Assembly (NCBI GenBank): GCA_027922465.2
Contig: BQMF02000339.1
Coordinates: 428,774-492,773, forward strand
Source of the DNA: Turritopsis dohrnii
Lineage: Eukaryota; Cnidaria; Hydrozoa; Anthoathecata; Oceaniidae
Direction: 5' to 3'
Length of the DNA: 64,000 bases
Part shown: positions 1 through 10,590 of the stretch, in pieces
Numbering within the stretch: the first letter of the stretch is position 1
Layout of the letters: each line of letters opens with the position of its first letter
Notes under the pieces: generated by a model
The model's database searches: none
What the model saw: the letters and a program-made list of their open reading frames with translations, nothing else
What the model was told of the DNA's origin: nothing
Made by a program: the position numbers and the translations under genes

Positions 1-857
1 CATGTTCACACAATCAACAGTTGAAAATAATAATACAAAAACGGTTATATTACAGTACATTTACAGTCAGTTGTGTCACAATGTGTCAGCATCTTTTCAT
101 GTGATATCAGTACCAATCAGTCTTTTGTGCCGAAGTGAGCAACAGTGTCTATATTTGTTTAGGTTTCTGCATTTTGAAACGAGTTCGGACCTGGAGTTGA
201 TAATGTTGCATTTTTGGGTTGCACTTTCTAATTTCTCACTCAAGCATAGATTGTATACGTAGTGTTATTATTGGTCACAGCTTTACATATTCTTATGATT
301 CTCCTTACTAACATACCACAAATATCATAAGGTGGCAATCGTTTTTCAGCTCTCCGACGGGGAAATGAATACACAATAGTATATGCGGTATGTGTTGTAA
401 CGTTAACGTTCAAAACTGAAATACAAAATACAAAATACAAAGTACAAACGTTCAAAACTGAATGAAACAAAACATAACTACAATCTTTGACAAAACCTAA
501 GTGAATAAATTATAAAAAAACATACCAGTTTGCCACATACACTAGTTGAAAAAATTGAAAAGGTTCAAGTGAGTGATCTGCGTGAACTCATCTGCGTTGA
601 AAAAAATGACTGATGAAACAAATCGCCTGTAAAAGTGTAAATTGAATTATAAATTACACAATACACAAATGACTAAATAAAAAACAAAAGTAAATTAGAT
701 ATTACGTAAAAACAAAGAAGACATTGAAGACATTAGTTGACAAACAAAGTAGACATTGGACAGAGTACAAAATACAACTACATGACTGACATATACAATA
801 CATATACACTGATTTACGCATGAAATTTTGGGAGTGCACTCTACACTCCCCCACACA
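1..857 (-). mobile_element. BEL/Pao 3' LTR (cut by window start)
   Basis: On the minus strand this follows directly after the stop of a BEL/Pao integrase C-terminus. It begins near 855-857 with a TGTGGGGGAGTGTAGAG-like start, which fits the usual TG start of a BEL/Pao LTR. The plus-strand stretch GGGAGTG...CACTCCC around 830-850 is a short palindrome at the LTR edge. The other end lies outside the window, so LTR length and target duplication cannot be read. No coding sequence is supported inside; the short ORFs here look like chance. Confidence 0.55.
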
Positions 858-917
858 TGCAAAAATTTCATGTTAATTGGATATCATCCTTCATTACCGA
901 TTCAATCCGATTCCGAT

Positions 918-1405
918 TCAATGAGTATTTAATTGAGTGACTTCCTCGATGATGTCTATATCATCAATTCCATGAATCATGATCAATTCACGAACCGATC
1001 GATTTGTTTCTCGAAATGATTCTTCATTTTCATTCTTATATTGTATCGTTGCTTTTCGTATGATCCCGTCTCGACTTGGAGCAAAATCTTTGACGATACC
1101 ATATTGATATAAACTCTTTAGGATCGACTCACGTTTCCGGAACAATACGATATCTCCAACTTGTAAATGGTGATCGGTCTTATACCATTTGGGATGATCC
1201 ATTAGCAACGGTATGTGACATAAAAGCCAAACTTCAAACCAGGAATTGAATATTCTTTCATTCGCTTTTATTAACTTATTAGGATTTGCTGTGATGGTAG
1301 CAGGACCAACTGGACTGCAGTTGTTGTTACGGCCAAGTAGTAGTCAGTTTGGTGTCAAAAGATCGCTGACTTCAAAATCCAATACAGCAGCGTTCGAATT
1401 AGAAA
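918..1405 (-). pseudogene. BEL/Pao integrase C-terminal fragment (DUF5641-like)
   Basis: Read on the minus strand, the frame from about 1405 to 918 gives the end of a BEL/Pao Pol polyprotein. The order is a TPN-LLLGRNN-SPVGP segment, an IFNSWFEVW segment, then the C-terminal fold with LQVGDIVLFRK and YQYGIVKD, and a final hydrophobic strand ELIMIHGID. This is the DUF5641-type domain that ends BEL/Pao integrases. One in-frame TGA (complement of 1344-1346) interrupts it. It joins logically to the integrase core at 3738-4290, separated by a 2.3-kb insertion. The element is an old, non-functional copy. Confidence 0.75.
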
Positions 1406-1677
1406 AGGGAAAGTACATTCGCAAAAATTTTGTGGCAAATGCGACAAAAACGCTCGCGCTAAGCGTGCAAAAGGCAAGTGGGGGTCTGGGGCAGTGAACC
1501 AAAATTAATGTGACAAAATATAAACAGATTGAAGGACGCTGCTCGGAATTTTTATTTTATTCATTAGCTTAAATTTCACTGTTATTGTAAAGGGAGCTGG
1601 AAACTAAGATGCTTTTTGATTTAATTGAATAACACGAAAACGGGTCCTGATGGTACCACTTCCGTTTTCCGTTTAGC

Positions 1678-1875
1678 TGCAAAAAATCGATTCAAAATAA
1701 TCGGAAAAGCGATTTCGAAATCGATTCACTTGAATCGGAAAAGCGATTCATTTAAATCGGAAAAGCGATTCACTTGAATCGGAAAAGCGATTCACTTGAA
1801 TCGGAAAATCAATTCACTTGAATCGGAAAAGCGATTCAATTGAATCGGAAAAGCGATTTCAAAAAATCGATTTGT
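1678..1875. repeat. Tandem array, 21-bp palindromic unit (left)
   Basis: About eight to nine copies of a unit close to AATCGGAAAAGCGATTCACTTG. Each unit contains the inverted pair GAATCG/CGATTC, so the array reads almost the same on both strands. Spacer bases vary (CACTTG, CATTTA, CAATTG) while the palindromic core is kept. Confidence 0.85.
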
Positions 1876-3032
1876 AAGTCAGAAGTGATGTTAATTATAA
1901 GAATAAAGTCAATAAGTTAATAAGATTTTCATCATCGTAGATTCTCTATGTATCATAATAAAATAGAAGCATTAAATCTCAAATTATAAACAAGAACCAA
2001 ATGATGAAAAACGGCATTATAAAACTGGCGCAATAATATGAATAGATACAAAAACACCATCCATCTGGAAATAGATTTTTATTTTTAGACTAAAGGTTGT
2101 TTTCCACTTTTGGAAAATTTAACGCAGAGAGAAACGGGCGAATACTGGGGAAAGAACGTGATTGGATCTGTTGCTAATGTAAACGTAGCTTAATTAATAA
2201 CCAGAATTTATAACAAAAGAAATATACTTGCATGAGCTGCAAAATATATTTTAAAGACAAATGTGCGCCAAGAGAGAAAAAAAATCTTTTTCGAAAAGGA
2301 AATGTAAAAACTACAAATCGTTCCTATCGTCGTAATAAGATTGTTTGTTTACATAGTAGATTCCATGTTTCATATACGTGACCGTCCAAGGGATTTTGAT
2401 AACAAACGATATAAATAAAATAAAGTGACGGTGTTTTGTTAGAATATGAAAAGTAGGATTCACCTACTTACTACGTTTCGTTTCGTTCAACGTCTATGAT
2501 GTTTATATTTTTCATATTCCCATGCGTCAGTTTCGAGGTTGGAACATAACTGAGAGTATTATATCTAATTGCTATTTTGCCAAATAAAAATAAAAAGTTT
2601 TTTTATTGTTAAAGATGTCTACACTCTCAAAAGATGTTGTTGTTATCGCGACTTCAGCATTATTTTGAAAACTCAATGTGACGGATGTATAATTACAGGT
2701 AGCACGCGTTCGTGTTAAATAATGAACTGATGACCTGGTTCTTATTCACTAAGACATTAAACAACAGTTTGTCCTCAAGTTGCTACAAATAGAAACCGTC
2801 TGCTATAATTCTTCTTTTTTTTTTGTTTAAGTTGTTCCACCGCTGTTCACAAAACAGAACATGGTTCACATTCAGTTTAATAAAAAAGAAAAAAAAGTTT
2901 GTTTTAAAGTTACTACCAATAGAAACTGTCCGTTACAATTCTTTTTTGAGTTGTTGTTCGATCGATATTTTGGTTTATTCCTTGGGGGAAAATGTTTATC
3001 AGAATTTTAATCAACACTTGAGTGAGTGATAT

Positions 3033-3270
3033 AGAATCAAAAAAGCGATTCATTAGAATCAAAAAAGCGATTCATTAGAATCGGAAAAGCGATTCATTGG
3101 AATCGGAAAAGCGATTCATTTGAATCGGAAAAGCGATTCATTAGAATCGGAAAAGCGATTCATGTGAATCGGAAAAGCGATTATTTGAAGCTAAAAATCG
3201 ATTTTAAAGAATCGCTTTTTAGCTTCAAATAATCGCTTAATCGATTAAGCGATTCAAATCGCTTTTTCGC
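3033..3270. repeat. Tandem array, palindromic unit (right), ending in hairpin
   Basis: Second array of the same GAATCGGAAAAGCGATTC unit, about seven copies with CATTA/CATTG/CATGT spacers. It ends in a long inverted repeat: arms 3177-3203 and 3210-3236, 27 nt each with about one mismatch and a 6-nt loop. This would fold as a stable hairpin. Confidence 0.85.
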
Positions 3271-3737
3271 TTGTTATCCTTTTCCCATAAACCGTCACAA
3301 ATAGTATCTACATGCGCGATTAAAAGCGCGTATTAACTAAGGAGCGTTATAGCGAGAGCTAGCGAGATCGCACACTTCATAATGAGAAGACTTTGTTTAT
3401 TTGGTGCCATTCAAATTCAATAAAGTCTCTCAATTTCAAAAGAAAGATCATGAAATAAGGAAAAGTTTGAACATATTCAAATATTCAATTTTAATGTTCA
3501 TTGAAAATGATAAACACAAAATGACATTTATTATCAAATATATATATTAACATTTTTTCAATAATCATTAAAAAACGAAAGTGAATTACAGCCTTTAGTT
3601 GTGTTTTAAAACTTCCTAATTTATTGAAGTATGCAAAAGAAGAGTTGCAAAACATTGACCATTCACAATTTTCAGAAAAAATGTAAAAGAGCGCTTGCAA
3701 AAGGTCAAAGTGCGATCGCAAATTGCGAACGGTTAAT

Positions 3738-4290
3738 TTGAACTCTGTGCAGTGTTACCAAGGGCTAATGGCATGTCATTAATACAGTCTGCTATTTCTG
3801 CTCTGACTGTCTCGTATGATCGACAATTTTTCACCTTGAAATCTTTTCTCGATTGACTTTTTGACTTCCCTAATTTTTCGTTCTACACGTCCGTGCACAT
3901 AGTGACCGCCAACAGGACACAACTCAAATTTTACTTTGGCAACAACATACAATCTTTCTCTTATATCTTTATAATTGAAGATCATGCTTTCACACCCCTT
4001 TATTAAGGTAGTAATATCTTTGGGTAGCCAACCTCTGATGAGAAGCAGATGAATGATAAGATGAAGGCTTGTGTACTGTAATCCTCTATTAACTTAAGAT
4101 TTACGGCTGATGTTGAGCAGCAACAGAACACCACAAACCAGAGTTTCACAGTGGTTCGTTTGATGAGGGGAGTAAGCAGTAAAGTTCCAGCCAGATCAAC
4201 TTGTGTGATATAATATGCTGGTGCCATCGTAGCTCCTCTCCCTTTTGCCCGCCATTATGATTTGGACTAGTTTTCTGTACATTTTCAATT
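3738..4290 (-). pseudogene. BEL/Pao integrase core, frameshifted remnant
   Basis: Three overlapping minus-strand frames give successive parts of a BEL/Pao integrase. About 4228-4003 carries MAPAYYITQVDLAG, FCCCSTSAVN and EDYSTQAF (first catalytic region). 3985-3810 carries FELCPVGGHYVHGRVERKIR, which contains the catalytic-Glu region. A third frame to about 3738 ends with INDMPLALGN. The frame changes near 4005 and 3810 show it is decayed. The C-terminal part continues at 918-1405 beyond the insertion. Confidence 0.75.
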
Positions 4291-7200
4291 GGTCATTACA
4301 TTACTTTACAACAAAGCATGCAAACAAAGAACGAAGAGGGATAGAGAACGAAGGCTAGTATAGATCGGCCTGTATATAAAGTTCCGATATTTTTGGGACA
4401 CCGACCGATTAATTAAGGCTGTTTTTGAACCAAACAGAACATATTTGTGATTGCCGCCTAAATTGTTGAACCAAAACACAGTAAAAGCCAGTAACAGCTG
4501 CGCAATGAAGAGCACCATTATTGACAACCATAACAAAACCCATTAACCAAACTTGTAACTGTTTAGAAAGAATTACGCCCGTTCCAAGGAAACTACGAGT
4601 GCTGAAAAAACGAAATTTATTGCTTTTTGGATATTTTTACCGTTAAAATAAGGCGGCCATATTAAATAATATTGCGTACTGCACTTTTGTTTACTTCTGA
4701 ATCCATTGGGTGGTCGAAAGAGCAGTAGCACCATAAATTGAAACATGTAACATAGCAAAACATAGCAAAAGTAAAGAATTGAAAAATGAAAACATCAAAA
4801 ATCATAATTCAGCCGCTGACGCAGACACAGTGAAGAAAATTCTGAAAATTGTGGCAATTTTGAATTTTCAAACATGTGCTTCACGCGGGAAAACAAACAT
4901 GGAGTAGTACATGGAGTAGTGTGCATTCATCACAAATCCAATGAAGAGTGATCTGAACACACAGAGAGAATTATACATCGAAATGAATTTGCTTGTGCTG
5001 CTTTTCCCTTCCCTAATTCCTGCTCGCTAGCTAGCATTAATGCATATTACTCACACATTATATCATGGATAGAGGTGGCAACTTATCTCCCACATAAATT
5101 TGTGCATATTGTTTTTCAAAAACCCACACCATACAAAATAATAATATGCGAATATAAAAGAAAGAAAAGTTGCAAAAAGCATTCGAAAGCTCTAAATCCA
5201 ATACCTATTTGTGTTGAAGACGAACAGGGTATTGCTAATTACACATTTCCGTGAACTTACCCACATTTTAAGCAGCTCACCACCTGCAAGAAAAAATCAA
5301 AAGATGATTTGCATGATGATTAAAAAAAGGGGATAAAGGCGTTCCAGGTGATTTTGATAACAAAGATATTAACGTTAATATCGTTATTTACGTTAATGGA
5401 ATTATAGATTAACGTAATTATCATTAATTTTTATCTTTAATATCGTAAAGAGCACAGATTACTGTTATTATCGTTAAAAGTTTTGTTTTAAGTTGTTTGT
5501 TTATATACATTTCACAATACGTGTGTGTCGTTTTATGAAGTACTAAAATAACCGTGATTTAATTATTATTTCACCAGATAGCCATAAATTCAAAACAAAC
5601 TTGTTTGTTCATGACATGATAAACTCTGATTCATTCAATTAGACTGAACAGACAAGTAAGTGGACATATTTTTCTGGAAATTTTTCATTTGTTATTCCAG
5701 TGCCTTCAGCACAAATCTGAATAAAATACACTGTGTTGTTGGGCTAGAAAAAACGTCGAGTGAGTTTCATTCATTAATTACATGAGAAATAACATTTTTT
5801 CGACGCTGTTTCAAGTCACCCCGGGTGTTTCAAGTCACCCCACTTTACGGTATTATTTTGAAACATACAGAGACAAATGAAAACATTTTAAATATGCTTG
5901 CAAAATGTTGATTGTCGTTTAAATAAAATAATACCTTTCCTTCAGTTTGTGAAAATTTTCTTTTTTCTTTTTTCTTTTTTGTTGATGAAAAGTGTGCCCA
6001 CGATTTGAGACGCGATTGGCTCAAAATCCGAGATTGTTTTCGACTATCCAATAGCGCAAAAGTATAGAAAAAAAACAAAAAACTGTTTTTCTCCTGAACA
6101 AAGCCATTAATTGAGATTCGCGGGCACACTGTGTTTCCACTAATTGTGAGGAATGGCCACAAACAAAAACATGTAAAAATACTTTTTCTTCGGGAGTTGG
6201 AGCGCAATGAAGCAAACAAAAGTGCGTATTTTTTATCGTTTTCGCAGACTAATTTCTTCCTTATTATTTATGTAAATATATCCTTAATTACACCGTTGGA
6301 AAGAAAATTTATTGCTCTACACGAATTCATGAAAATATTTTTATTTATAATGTAATGGTAAAAAGAAATAATGGAATAAGTTATGCAATGCATATGTGAG
6401 TAAAAGGTACGCTGAGCCCTTAATGATAATAATGTTATTAACTATGATAAATTAACAATAATAATATAAACTTGTTTATTTTTTGTTATAATAAGGTAAA
6501 AGATTGATACACTTTCATACCCCCTAGTATTATTGCTCAGATTCATCAATAATATTATGGGGTATGAATGTGCAAAATGCCAAAAAGATCTGTTGGCATT
6601 TGGTAGAGTTTGACTATTATTGACTGATTTTGTTTTGTCAAGTGAGCCTCCGTTAAAACTTTCTGCGAAATGAATCAATATTCAATGTCTACCAAACAGT
6701 CAAAGAAAGATGCGTCTTTTACCATAAATTACGGTATACACTCCCAAAGCAGCCCACCAACAGTGCGTAGAAAAAACAAAAATCATCTGATTTGACCCTC
6801 TGTTTAACAACAATTATCTACCAACATCGAAAGGCAATTCCTGAACCTAATCAAAACATACATTTGTATACATTTTTCATGCATATACATTCCATAATCA
6901 GCTGAACATCTATTGGGATATGTGAGAAATGTTAAGTTTTAATTTTCTATTATTTATTAGAAGGCAGTGTTTATTAGAGGGCGGCGTTTACTACTAACGT
7001 TCAGTGCTACAAGTGCGGCATTTAAATCATTAACAGAGGCTTAGCAGAGGCTTAATAGATACTCCTTAACCCATTAGGTAAAGCCAGTTCTGGATGAATA
7101 TAAGGATCTGCTTCAAGATGTTGACTGGGTGGATGGAATTGACATGTATAATAGTTGATTTCATTTTCAGGTTATGATAAGGTTTGTACGTTCCTCTGTT

Positions 7201-7907
7201 TAGGTCTAATGTAATGTCCAGGTGATTTTCATGTTACACTGGATAAAAATTTCCCAATTGTTTTACTGCTGAGTATGATCTGCAATCTTTTAAATTGAAG
7301 GTTAAGTGCCACCTCTGTCTTTATAACTCTTCTTCATTTTCTCATCTTTCTTATCTGTCTTCATAACTGTTCTTCCTTTTTTCATCTTGTAGCTCTCTGC
7401 CTAGTAGTGGCTTCGGCCTTGCAGGGAGCAACCCATTAAAAAAAAAAAACTTGTGGGTTTTGAATATAATATACTTTTGAATATGTGTGTCATTTGTTAT
7501 CAAAATCCACATGATGTCACACATTGAAAGATAAAGAACAAACATTTGCTTCAAATTAAAATTACTTTTCACCATTATTGAAAAAAAAGTATAAACAGTG
7601 AGAAAGTTCCATTGGAAAAATCCTACTTGTGAATAAGGGAGGCTAGTTCCAGTATTAACATTAAAGCAGACGGGTGCAGAGTAGCTGATGTTTTGAGTAA
7701 ACTGAATTTTAACATTGTGTGCTTTATGCTTGATCAGCACACCCCAAATTCTATTTGCACTTATCATGTGAGCGCAGATCTTTACCATTCCTCATAATTG
7801 AAACAAAATTTTGCTCTATTTTTTTTTACTTTCTTGAAGCGTTTCTTGAATTTTTGTTGACAATTGTGATTTATTTGATTTTTTGATATAGATTTAACTC
7901 AGACAGT
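4291..7907. other. Intergenic stretch, no gene seen
   Basis: AT-rich sequence with only short chance ORFs. It holds AT-rich TTAACGTTAATATCG-type repeats near 5366-5470, a short direct repeat ending in GTTTCAAGTCACCCC near 5813-5842, a hairpin at 6514-6568, and a possible retroposon 3' end: CTAGTAGTGGCTTCGGCCTT followed by an A-run at about 7438-7449. Nothing here could be tied to a gene product. Confidence 0.5.
6514..6568. repeat. Hairpin / short inverted repeat
   Basis: TTTCATACCCC...TAGTATTATTG on the left pairs with CAATAATATTATGGGGTATGAA on the right across an 11-nt loop. Possibly the core of a small MITE; no target duplication was found. Confidence 0.55.
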
Positions 7908-10043
7908 ATGAAAAATGCAAAAAAGATTCGGAAAAAGCTCAGTTCAGGTAATGTTGAATATTTCAAGCGATGTTGGGATGATTGTTTTTCCCAGATTTAT
8001 TATCTTCCTGCTATTACAGAAGGTCAAAAATGTTTACTTGAGAATCAGATTGAACAGTTTTTTTCCGAACTCCATTCCGAAAAAGAGAAGTTAAATGCAG
8101 TAAAGTCGCAGCTTAACTCTTATGACATTGTCTCTTGGCGAAAACATACCACTAATATGCACAAATGTGGATTTATCGTTTTACATCTGAAAAATAGGAT
8201 TCATGGTGAATTTGTGACACAAGCATGGGCAAAATTTTACACAATTTTAAGCACTTTTAAATTGGTGCCTGCAGATCCTGATAGAATCACCAGTGCACAC
8301 TTGTGTGAAGCTCCAGGAGCCTTTATCACATCTCTAAATCATTATCTACAGAACACCGCAAAACACCCAATCGTTCTTAACTGGATGGCAACGACTTTAA
8401 ATCCTTATTACGAAGGAAATGAGTTAGGTAATATGATACCAGACGATCGGTTCATCATTAAAACATTGAACAACTGGGATTTTGGTGCAGATTTCACTGG
8501 CAACATAATGTGTAAGGAAAATTTTGAACATTTCAAAAAGAGATTCCATGAAAATGGTTTGGCACAATTAGTGACAGCTGATGGAAGTATAGATTGCTCA
8601 GAAGATCCTGGCGAACAAGAGAATACAGTGTCGTTATTATTTTTATGGGAGATGGTTACTGCATTAAGCATTTTAGCTGATCAGGGCTCTTTCGTGTTGA
8701 AGATCTTCACAGTATTTGAGAAGTTCACTGTATCCCTTTTATTCTTCCTCTCTACTGTTTTCAAAAATGTTGCTTTGTGTAAACCAGGACCAAGCAAACC
8801 TGGAAATTCTGAGGTATATGTAATATGCATGGGTTTTATGAGAACTAAATGCTTGAGATCCACTATGTATCAGAATCATTTAACAGCGGCATTTGAAAAG
8901 AACACATCGAAAGCTATTGTAGACTTTACAAAGATACCAGATTCATATTTCATGGCTATTCAGGATTATGTTCATAAATCATGCAAAAGACAGAAGGAGA
9001 CCATTCAAATGAATATTCAGACATTCGGTAAATTATCAAGTGCTCAGGAAAATGAGTTGAGAGAACTAAAAAACTACATTGCTGGACGTTTTGTGCAAAT
9101 ATTTCATTTAAGAAGAATTCATTTCTTGGTCTCTCCATTTTCTGAAATAAAAGAGGATAGTTCAATGTATGATTCATTTGGTAAAAGAATGAAGATGGGT
9201 TCACTAGATGACCGTCAAAAAGCCTTATGCAATGTGAGTGCATGTAAGAATGTTTTGGACATACAATGTTCAAGCAATGCTGAGTTGAAATGGTATGAAT
9301 GTAAATCAGATTCATTTGTCATTTGTGAAGCAAACTTAAAATACATTACTGCTCGGAAATTCAATGTGATATTTTCTTCAGCATTTTGCTCACCAGATAG
9401 TCTGAAATATTGGCAAAAATTAACCAGTCAAGTTGATGGTGTTCAAGAGATTACTGATGATTTTACACAATTGAGAGCAGTCTTATCTGATTCAAACATA
9501 TTTAACAGTGAAGTCAAATATTTCTGTAGTAATCTGGAAAAGGATATCTTTGAAGCAGTGATGAGTTTACATGATTGTAACGACAATTTTTGGAGTGACA
9601 AAAAGCAGTTAGTCAAGAAGTTGTTAATAATTTGTGGTCTTGATATGTCAGTCAACTGCAAGGCTGGTGACATCAACATAATTCGGCAAGTATTGCACCA
9701 AGACAATCTGAGACAAACCAACATGATTTTGAAGTTAAAGCAAGTGGCGTTAACCTTTTTTTGGAATGGGATTTTATTTCTATTTACTCGTTGTTTCGAT
9801 AGATTTTCACTATGGAAGGGTGGTGGTAATAGTGTTTACATGGTTTGCGTTGGATTCAAAAATTCTGAATCTGATCTAGCTGTTCTTCTAAACTATCTAG
9901 AAAAATTGGAAAATGTAATGAAGACACAGAATACAGACTCGGACATTACACATGTCATGAAGATACCTACTTTGCTCCACAGTAATTTTCGTAATTTTGT
10001 CATATCAAATAATGAACATTTTATAAATGCTCTTAAATTGTAA
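7908..10043 (+). CDS. CMTR2: Cap-specific mRNA 2'-O-methyltransferase 2
   Basis: A single uninterrupted 711-codon exon whose product fits CMTR2 (FTSJD1), which methylates the ribose of the second transcribed nucleotide (cap2) of mRNA using S-adenosylmethionine. The SAM-binding loop HLCEAPGAF lies at about residues 131-139. The K-D-K-E methyltransferase tetrad can be placed at K109 (TQAWAKFY), D225 (TADGSID), K265 (FVLKIF) and E302 (GNSEVYVICMGF). A second, degenerate Rossmann-like region follows in the C-terminal half (NSVYMVCVGF near residue 640), as in the family. Length is close to the animal protein (about 770). No intron is needed. The ATG at 7908 is the first in frame after an AT-rich leader. 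MCRS1 follows on the same strand 548 bp downstream. Confidence 0.92.
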   Translation: MKNAKKIRKKLSSGNVEYFKRCWDDCFSQIYYLPAITEGQKCLLENQIEQFFSELHSEKEKLNAVKSQLNSYDIVSWRKHTTNMHKCGFIVLHLKNRIHGEFVTQAWAKFYTILSTFKLVPADPDRITSAHLCEAPGAFITSLNHYLQNTAKHPIVLNWMATTLNPYYEGNELGNMIPDDRFIIKTLNNWDFGADFTGNIMCKENFEHFKKRFHENGLAQLVTADGSIDCSEDPGEQENTVSLLFLWEMVTALSILADQGSFVLKIFTVFEKFTVSLLFFLSTVFKNVALCKPGPSKPGNSEVYVICMGFMRTKCLRSTMYQNHLTAAFEKNTSKAIVDFTKIPDSYFMAIQDYVHKSCKRQKETIQMNIQTFGKLSSAQENELRELKNYIAGRFVQIFHLRRIHFLVSPFSEIKEDSSMYDSFGKRMKMGSLDDRQKALCNVSACKNVLDIQCSSNAELKWYECKSDSFVICEANLKYITARKFNVIFSSAFCSPDSLKYWQKLTSQVDGVQEITDDFTQLRAVLSDSNIFNSEVKYFCSNLEKDIFEAVMSLHDCNDNFWSDKKQLVKKLLIICGLDMSVNCKAGDINIIRQVLHQDNLRQTNMILKLKQVALTFFWNGILFLFTRCFDRFSLWKGGGNSVYMVCVGFKNSESDLAVLLNYLEKLENVMKTQNTDSDITHVMKIPTLLHSNFRNFVISNNEHFINALKL

Positions 10044-10590
10044 TATGATTCCTAAGATGATTTTTTAAGATCTCTTCTTTGGCTGAAGCCTCAATTTTTC
10101 TTAACTAATCGCAAAAATGAGGCTCAGTTTTCCTTAAAATAATTTTTAATAGTTCGAAAACTAGTCTATATTTTACTTTATCTGTATTCATTTATGTAAC
10201 CCTAATATCACTATCATATTCAGGAACTTAAAAGTTCTTATTGGTAAGTCTCATCTATAGACGATGACATTATCCATATCTTGTTATTTTACACTTTTGA
10301 ATTAAAGATTTGATGATTTGATTTGCCTGATATAAGAGGTTCTGCTTCCTTTTCACTGACTGGTCCACTCAATTTAAATGGCAGAAACTTGATTCCCAAA
10401 CTTCCATCAATCTAATTTGTTTTTACCATGTTAAGATACTATGGTTGTAAGAAATTTTTGTAGAATGCAATTTAAAAATATCATATCAAAAACACTTTTC
10501 AACCCTTCTCAGCGTCATACTGGGCACTGTGGTTTCATTAATCTTGCATCATAGATTGGTAATCTTTATACTCTATTCTTTCTTAGAAAG
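10044..10590 (+). other. CMTR2 3' region / MCRS1 upstream region
   Basis: Noncoding. AATTAAA near 10301 is a possible weak poly(A) signal for CMTR2. A TTTCTTAG just before the MCRS1 ATG looks like a splice acceptor, so the MCRS1 5' leader may come from an upstream untranslated exon. Confidence 0.4.

Larger units (their letters stand above)
1406..3737. mobile_element. Insertion carrying two palindromic repeat arrays
   Basis: This stretch separates two parts of one BEL/Pao integrase reading frame, so it was inserted after the retroelement. It holds two arrays (about 1678-1875 and 3033-3270) of a 21-bp unit that is itself palindromic, plus an unrelated 1.1-kb AT-rich centre. No transposase ORF is visible. 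The arrays near each side recall foldback-type transposons. The exact ends are not certain: the boundaries given come from where integrase similarity stops, and I could not find clean terminal inverted repeats or a clear target duplication. Confidence 0.5.

Noticed and set aside
1246..1497. 83-codon plus-strand ORF
   Set aside because: The minus strand over most of it reads as BEL/Pao integrase, so the plus ORF is a shadow.
5845..6355. Overlapping ORFs on both strands
   Set aside because: They overlap each other, are homopolymer-rich and have no family features.
7351..7788. 145-codon minus-strand ORF upstream of CMTR2
   Set aside because: Composition is AT-rich and low complexity, includes an A-run, and shows no recognisable domain.
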